From contig JAAEMK010000014.1 of NCBI GenBank assembly GCA_024225635.1, forward strand, positions 1-50,855: a DNA stretch of 50,855 nucleotides, read 5' to 3'. How positions within the stretch are numbered: the first letter of the stretch is position 1; each line of letters opens with the position of its first letter. Source of the stretch: Desulfobacteraceae bacterium (lineage in GTDB: Bacteria; Desulfobacterota; Desulfobacteria; Desulfobacterales; Desulfobacteraceae). The notes under the pieces are model-generated. The model was not told the origin of the DNA. It was given only the letters and a program-made list of their open reading frames with translations, and did not search any database. Positions 49,997-50,855 of the stretch are shown piece after piece. The position numbers and the translations under genes are program-made.

Positions 49997-49997
49997 A
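49986..49997 (+). CDS. Three-codon leader frame overlapping next start
   Basis: GGGGCGGA precedes ATG GAT CAT TAA; the stop overlaps the start of the next gene as TAATG. The ribosome binding site fits this mini-frame rather than the following ATG, which suggests translational coupling. It could also be chance. Confidence 0.3.
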   Translation: MDH

Positions 49998-50635
49998 TGA
50001 CATCCGGGATGCCGTTAGGAGACTCGACTGTTTCATATGCCCCCCACACCCTAAAAGGCTATCCTGGGTTGAGGAAAGTTCTAACCGGCACTAAATACGG
50101 CATGAAAAACCCTAAGGTAATCTCAATGGGATTGGGAAAGGCCGGTGCGGTCACTGCAGCAAAACAAGGTGGAATACTGACCATTTTTCTCCTTACAGGT
50201 TATCGCGTTATTGATCATATGTTAACAGATGAGTCTACGCTGACTCAACTGGTAGGAACTTTGACAACGGATATAATAAAAATAGGTATTGCGACAGGAG
50301 CGTCTATTGCCACCGCAACTTTCGTAGCAGGAATAACTACGATTGCAATAGGACCAATAGTAGCGGTTATTTTTGTTGGAGTCGCTGGATCATATCTGCT
50401 GGATAGCGCAGACAAACGATATGAGATCACTAAAAGAATTATTGCTGGACTTGATGAAATAGGGGAATGCACTCGGACATATATTGAACAAAAAAAACAA
50501 GAGCTACGACAAACCGCTGCGAGAGCTACAAATTCCGTTGTTGACCATGTCATTGAATCTGCTCAACAAATAGCTATCAGATGGGTACAAAATCAATTGG
50601 GCCGATATTTATATCCCCTCCCAAGGGTGCGATAG
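49997..50635 (+). CDS. Accessory membrane protein, YafU-like architecture
   Basis: A 212-residue protein with a polar N-terminal 50 residues, a first hydrophobic segment (GGILTIFLLTGYRVIDHML), and a long glycine/alanine-rich pair (about 90-135: LTTDIIKIGIATGASIATAT and IAIGPIVAVIFVGVAGSYLLDSAD). A charged helical tail follows (ITKRIIAGLDEIGE, EQKKQELRQTAARAT). The order TTD-x-x-K-x-G-I ... IGP-x-x-A-V-x-x-x-G-x-x-x-G-x-x-L-D resembles the YafU-like hydrophobic tails next to PAAR/Rhs effectors; this is a weak likeness, and no such effector is in the window. It is AT-rich. Function unknown; a membrane-acting toxin or immunity factor is one possibility. Confidence 0.55.
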   Translation: MTSGMPLGDSTVSYAPHTLKGYPGLRKVLTGTKYGMKNPKVISMGLGKAGAVTAAKQGGILTIFLLTGYRVIDHMLTDESTLTQLVGTLTTDIIKIGIATGASIATATFVAGITTIAIGPIVAVIFVGVAGSYLLDSADKRYEITKRIIAGLDEIGECTRTYIEQKKQELRQTAARATNSVVDHVIESAQQIAIRWVQNQLGRYLYPLPRVR

Positions 50636-50755
50636 ATGAGCAGGCATGAAAAAAAGCCATCTACAGTGGTTCTCTATGGTGGCCTGGGACTTTTAATGCT
50701 CTTTACATCGGGAAGGGTGCAGTTTAAAAAATTAGATTCCTCACCGTTGGTTTAA
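50636..50755 (+). CDS. 39-residue single-pass membrane protein
   Basis: The ATG at 50636 follows the previous gene's stop directly (TAGATG), and AAGGGTG lies 8 nt upstream. The product is basic at the N-terminus (MSRHEKKPS), has one hydrophobic helix (TVVLYGGLGLLMLFTSG) and ends KLDSSPLV. The direct junction suggests coexpression with the 212-residue membrane protein. It is short, so a chance frame cannot be excluded, but the site, spacing and helix support it. Confidence 0.5.
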   Translation: MSRHEKKPSTVVLYGGLGLLMLFTSGRVQFKKLDSSPLV

Positions 50756-50855
50756 CCTGCTGAACATACAGCGATTTCCCTAAAGTCCTGCAACATTCTT
50801 TTTGACCAGTTGCTTTTTAGATATTTCCATCGCCCATACAAAAGTTGAGCCCTCA
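50752..50855 (-). CDS. Possible 3' end of a gene cut by the right edge
   Basis: A minus-strand frame is open from the edge to the TAA at 50752-50754 and reads GRWKYLKSNWSKRMLQD followed by FREIAVCSAG. The composition looks coding, and it may be the C-terminus of a transposase or other accessory gene. Its stop shares TTAA with that of the 39-residue frame. Only 33 residues are visible, so the call is weak. Confidence 0.3.
   Translation of the reverse strand, partial: RAQLLYGRWKYLKSNWSKRMLQDFREIAVCSAG

Overview
The window reads like a chromosome segment of an anaerobic, probably sulfate-reducing member of the Desulfobacterota. This is inferred from gene content rather than from a marker gene: a DsrC-family protein, a TusA-like protein beside a CoA-disulfide reductase/rhodanese fusion, cysteine-rich PAS sensors, sigma-54 control, an NhaD antiporter, two acyl-CoA ligases, and many two-component, HDOD and HD-GYP signalling genes. 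Most of the segment is moderately GC-rich and densely coded. Both ends (about 1-2,000 and 49,600-50,855) are AT-richer and look like accessory DNA: a cut-off transposase on the left, and unfamiliar small membrane proteins on the right.

Layout. 1-2,241: transposase 3' end and a membrane protein with a DeoR-like sensor domain. 2,242-8,450: Slp lipoprotein; a DsrC paralogue lacking both redox cysteines; an SMP-30-like beta-propeller protein; and a sigma-54 activator with a cysteine-rich PAS domain, divergent from a TusA-like protein (catalytic Cys replaced by Ser) and a CoA-disulfide reductase-rhodanese. 8,700-12,900: FxsA, nitroreductase and HDOD genes facing a YihY/epimerase pair. 13,000-17,000: tRNA-Gly, an acyl-CoA ligase, and a cold-shock protein divergent from a DEAD-box helicase. 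17,000-24,200: hybrid histidine kinase, glycogen phosphorylase, DUF1846 protein, HD-GYP protein and a REP-like palindrome. 24,200-29,300: nhaD/nhaR pair, cysteine-cluster protein, exported protein, tRNA-Leu and a second cold-shock protein. 29,600-39,400: oligopeptidase F, cNMP-binding protein, MscS-like channel, thioesterase, NAD(P)-binding protein, long-chain acyl-CoA ligase and a chemoreceptor. 39,500-49,600: a large propeller histidine kinase, a sigma-54-controlled AGCS symporter, and a probable D-amino-acid operon. 49,600-end: accessory DNA.

Two systems stand out. The first is a sulfur-responsive module (about 2,900-8,450). Two sulfur-carrier homologues have lost their sulfur-binding cysteines, which suggests regulatory or decoy roles. 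The divergent TusA-like/CoADR unit has a sigma-54 promoter with a tandem upstream repeat at textbook distance. The second is the unit at 45,311-49,539: a DauR/YheO-type regulator, separate genes for the two domains (DUF1445 and DUF4392) that are fused in the mammalian D-glutamate cyclase, a PxpA-type 5-oxoprolinase subunit without PxpB/PxpC, and a class IV (D-amino-acid type) aminotransferase. It follows an alanine/glycine-type Na+ symporter with its own sigma-54 promoter. A plausible reading is import of D-alanine, transamination to D-glutamate, cyclisation to 5-oxoproline and reopening. No homology search was possible, so family names rest on recognised motifs.
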